The notes under the pieces were generated by a model that worked only from the letters and a program-made list of their open reading frames with translations, searched no databases and was not told the DNA's origin. The position numbers and the translations under genes were made by a program. From Glandiceps talaboti (taxonomy: Eukaryota > Hemichordata > Enteropneusta > Spengelidae), in the NCBI RefSeq assembly GCF_964340395.1, contig NC_135558.1, forward strand, positions 8,722,501-8,786,500: a stretch of 64,000 nucleotides of DNA. Direction: 5' to 3'. Numbering within the stretch: the stretch's first letter is position 1; every line of letters begins with the position of its first letter. Of the stretch, positions 60,413-64,000 are shown in pieces.

Positions 60413-60430
60413 TTCAACAACAGCAACAGC

Positions 60431-60474
<44 letters not shown>

Positions 60475-60475
60475 A
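60413..60475. repeat. (CAA)n microsatellite
   Basis: About 20 CAA or CAG units. The polyglutamine frame (60367-60558) has no other coding sign. Confidence 0.95.
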
Positions 60476-61086
60476 GACGAAGGCAAAGACAACAGCAGCA
60501 GCAACAGCGACGACACACACAAGCACTTCGTAAATATGAAGAAAAAAAAACACGATAGAATGGCCATATCATGTCCTATAAATACCGTACATATCCCGGG
60601 TACATATCACGTTGACATAATTAGGCTATATCTATGCGTCAAGCACGCACTGTGGAGAACAATTCAAATTTTGTAGTGTCAATATCTTTGTGCAGGTTAA
60701 GAACACCTTGAAGTCGTATACAATCAGGAAAATAACACAAAACAACACGCAGTAGAAAAGATTCTGCAACACAACGCTACATTTACGGTGATATTTATGT
60801 CAACAACACGACACACCCACAAAATACCATATATTTTGTATGAAGTGTACAATACCGAGGTACGTAAGCTTACTGCTCTGCAAGGGAATTTTGTGATGCA
60901 TATACTCAAGTTTCTTTGACTGCATGGAAACGTAAAACTTATGAAAAAAATAATCCATAGCTATGATACAGTTTGTCTGGCATAAACACGAGAATTTCGT
61001 TCAATCGCCTCCTACAGGTGGTTTTACGTCAGAGACACGATTGCTTTATCCTCAGCTTATTAATATCTTACCCACAATCCCATTCA

Positions 61087-61101
61087 CCAATCGTGACGTC
61101 G
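61087..61101 (+). promoter_or_regulatory. CCAAT box and CRE-like site before the secreted-peptide gene
   Basis: CCAAT (61087-61091) and TGACGTCG (61094-61101) lie about 85-100 bases before the start codon at 61186. This is a typical arrangement for a cAMP-responsive proximal promoter, but assigned from sequence alone. Confidence 0.4.
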
Positions 61102-61185
61102 ACCGGACTGTAATGGAGGCCTAGGTAGCTCGGATATTCAGTGTACAGTACTACGGGGAATGTTATAACGATTTCTACTGAGAAA

Positions 61186-62442
61186 ATGGCCTCGAAGATC
61201 GTCCTAGCCACCTTGATTGTAACAACGATACTATTGAATATACCAGGACATTCGACAGAAGGGGTTCCGGTCAAACGTAAGTACAAAAACACACCAGAGT
61301 CGAGGGGGGTTATTGTCGCGGTGTTCTCTCTCTCGATCTCCGGTGTAAACGGACTCAATGAATCTGCCAAACGGAATATACATATGTCATTACAGTTGAA
61401 AGAACGTCAAATGATTTCATGTTGAGATAAGTTCAAGATAATAAATGAAGTTCTGTGTAATTTATTAAATTCTCCATCTGTTATTCCAGCGCTGGGTTTT
61501 AAAGCGTCGTAATTTTTTGACCACACGGCATACGACTGCATTCGGGAACGGTACTCGCTCTAGTAGTGGGTTTGGCAGTTTGTTGTCGTACGTGCATGTA
61601 TTATATCTGTACCGTTGTACGCTTTGATGACAGCTGGTACGGGCTATGTCTGTATTCATTCGTCGATGGTCAGATTTGACATCACATGTAATATTTGAAA
61701 GATAATCAGAACCTGAAAAGAAAAAAAAAATGATAAAAGTATGAGACAAGACGGAAATTGTGAGTGTTCGGTCGTAACTGCACCATCGTGTGTTGCTATA
61801 TTTATAATGACAAATGGCGTTGAACACATTTGAATGAATGAACCCATTGAAATGCTGGTATGTGTGGAAACAGCAGTAGTGGCTGAAGAAGGGAGAGAAT
61901 ACCTCGTGATCCCAAACCAGTGGCTTTCCTCAATATTTTCTCTTTAATTGAAATTATCATCAAAATGTCAGACTCGAACACCTACATAAAACACTAAAAT
62001 TAAAAAAAAAATTTAAATTAAATATTCACTCCTCATAACAATGCTCTGATTTCAATCTGATGGACATCATAGTTTGTATTCTTTGTGTATTATGATTCAT
62101 GGAAAGTATTTGCAAGCACATACATGAAATTTTAAATTCCTTCATGATATTTCTTTCGCTGCTGAGTATTATTATTATAACAAAGAAGGAAAAAATGTCT
62201 TTGTATTCAGAAATTCAAATACAGAGAAATGTAACTTTACAAATGGTAATGAAGTAAAAAATGTTAGTGTTACTGTCAAGTCTACTAATAATATACTGGC
62301 CATTTGCTACAACTGTATACTTTTTTTTTTAGACAGATTCAAAATTAAGGACATCCCCTGGGATTTCTTCAACATTTCCTTTATAAAAAATGAAAGCGAA
62401 AGTGAATGTAATAAAGAATATGATTCCAAATTATTCATATGA
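61186..62442 (+). CDS. Predicted small secreted peptide, two exons
   Basis: Exon 1 (61186-61276) opens with an ATG in strong context (A at -3, G at +4) and encodes a signal peptide: Lys4, hydrophobic core IVLATLIVTTILLNI, then a small-residue stretch GHSTEG near residues 21-26. It ends at a consensus donor AAAC|GTAAGT in phase 1. The best matching acceptor is a T10 tract with AG at 62331-62332; exon 2 (62333-62442) then continues the frame for 35 codons to TGA. The predicted product has 66 residues, so a mature part of about 40, with sequons at Asn44 and Asn50, a single Cys56, and a hydrophobic IPWDFF stretch. Two AATAAA signals follow (62612, 62629), consistent with a terminal exon. No family recognised. 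Exon 1 is fairly secure as a secretory leader; exon 2 and the stop are less so, and further exons could lie beyond the window. Confidence 0.5.
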
Positions 62443-62611
62443 ATAGACAGTTTGGATGATTAGGTATACAAATGTACTTTGTGTGGTTAACGTTCAATTG
62501 AATTAAACACTAATTGTGAGTCACTTAAAGTAATCATGTTGACCATTAAAATAATTGATATGTCTGTGTTATGGCTGTAAAGTCAATAAGCCAGTCTTGT
62601 AAAAGTGGTTG

Positions 62612-62634
62612 AATAAATACAACTTAGAAATAAA
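62612..62634 (+). terminator. Tandem polyadenylation signals after the secreted-peptide gene
   Basis: AATAAA at 62612-62617 and again at 62629-62634, 170-190 bases beyond the predicted stop, followed by an A-rich stretch. Confidence 0.45.
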
Positions 62635-62649
62635 AAAAAATATTTATTG

Positions 62650-64000
62650 GCCTTATTATTAAAAAATCGAAATTAGTCTTTTGGTTATGCTGGACAAGTC
62701 AATAATGTGTAAATGTCAATATACTAATACATTATATTAAAAGCAATACTGCTAGTTCTGAGAAGTTACTCTGTTTTTGTCATAATGAAATATCTAATCG
62801 TAAGAATTACAATTTACATGCTATCTGTATATCCTGTTTCCACAATCAAAATGAGAGATATAAATACCAGGAAATAAAGATATGAGAAGGAAAGCAAGAT
62901 TTAGTGAAGTCTGGATATCCTTAATTTTAAGAATAAATATGATACATGTACAATGTAGGTACCAAAATGTAGAGTTGTAGCTATTTACAGTTTGTATTTA
63001 CTTAAAATACATGTTTTGTAATAGACTCATAGTCTAAGTCATACTAAATGCTCTAAGTCTTATAATTCAGTGACAATACTGAATATAAAAGTACAGTGTA
63101 TGTGTCAAATATATGACAACTTTCAGCAAAATTAAGAATGTGTTGGAAAACTAGAATTTGTAGATATCTAATTTGCGTGTTCCTAGTATAGGTGAACTGG
63201 TGGCTAGCATTGTAAATGCTTCATACATGTACTATAATGATGGTGTTATAATTATCTTTAACTTAAGCTTGAATATTTTACACACACACACACACACACA
63301 CTTAATCCAAGGAGTTTGGAGGTCCTAAGCCATACCTCAAGAGTTTCACGCTTTTGCAAATTGAACACCAGAGAGACGCCTTTATTAATATATACATTAT
63401 ATAATTATATTGTATATATATATAATATTCAGTGATCAAAGGCAATAAAAAGCATATTAATATACATTGTACATGTATAACTTTAAAAAAATAATGGAAA
63501 TTTGAGAAAAAATCTAAATATTGCTGAATTAAATTTGATGATTTGATTATATATACATGTATCAACCTGGAAGCGTTTGTTTTCAATATAAAATTTTCTG
63601 GCATTTTACAGGTCCTGTTTTATTCTGTTTACAGTGAATGCAAACATTGGCACACTCATCTGTGTTAGGTGTTCATGATATTAGATATAACCCCAAAAAA
63701 ATATTGCGTACCAGTTTCATTTTAATTTCAAATTTCATATCCTGTGTTGTTAGGACATGTTGATTTAAAGCATAGGCAATCAGTCTTTACGTCTTTGACA
63801 TTCAATTGTGAGGTCATGGCTTTCAATGCTGGCTAATCCATCAATATTATTATCATTATCACAGAGGATGTTGTATACTTTGTGTAGGTGGTTCAATGTA
63901 ATGATAACCTAGTTGAGGCCATGCTTGAGGCAATTTTTCCACCTAATTAGTTATAATTTTGTAAATGCAAATGATGAATAATGAATTGGAGTGTTCAATT
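62650..64000. other. Non-coding stretch to the window end
   Basis: Very AT-rich, short open frames only. A short (CA)n lies at 63281-63301. Acceptor-like sequences (for example tttcAG near 63124) exist, so undetected downstream exons of the preceding gene cannot be excluded. Confidence 0.45.

Noticed and set aside
60367-60558. Polyglutamine-containing frame
   Set aside because: A (CAA)n microsatellite explains it; no flanking coding signal.

Overview
The window is metazoan nuclear DNA. Every convincing coding region needs a eukaryotic reading: spliced exons with GT-AG borders, an intron ending just before the start codon, Golgi-type and seven-helix membrane proteins, and AATAAA signals. The sequence is AT-rich, very poor in genes, and loaded with long microsatellites and old transposable elements. 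This looks like a marine invertebrate. A lophotrochozoan (mollusc, brachiopod, nemertean or annelid) or an early deuterostome would fit, and the sequence alone does not decide.

Genes, left to right. 0-19 kb: no recognised gene, only a weak candidate promoter and first exon near 10 kb. 19.9-21.1 kb, minus: an intact type II membrane sulfotransferase. 24.3-25.0 kb, plus: a divergent, incomplete rhodopsin-type receptor that is probably decaying. 27.9-30.0 kb, minus: a complete three-exon ChaC-type gamma-glutamylcyclotransferase. 35.9-37.0 kb plus and 44.8-45.8 kb minus: two intact single-coding-exon class A receptors, clear paralogues facing tail to tail. 61.2-62.4 kb, plus: a predicted two-exon gene for a small secreted peptide. 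Several apparent upstream in-frame starts are GTG or TTG codons, so I moved those starts to the first real ATG.

Between the genes lie: a decayed tandem duplication carrying conserved TGAGTCA sites (4.7-11.6 kb); a 0.4 kb tandem duplication (14.8-15.6 kb); several terminal-inverted-repeat or foldback elements (11.7, 25.5, 25.8, 32.0, 46.2, 46.5 and 48.1 kb); LINE remnants (40.9-42.0, 43.5-44.1, 58.3 kb); a Penelope-like retroelement remnant with a well-formed hammerhead ribozyme motif (47.2-47.6 kb); microsatellite-anchored repeats (14, 51, 53, 54.6 kb); and a 28-bp minisatellite directly behind the second receptor gene.

The genes do not form a pathway. The only functional grouping visible is the receptor pair, a local duplication whose 7.9 kb spacer has filled with LINEs and satellites. 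All similarity statements come from reading the sequence; no database search was run.
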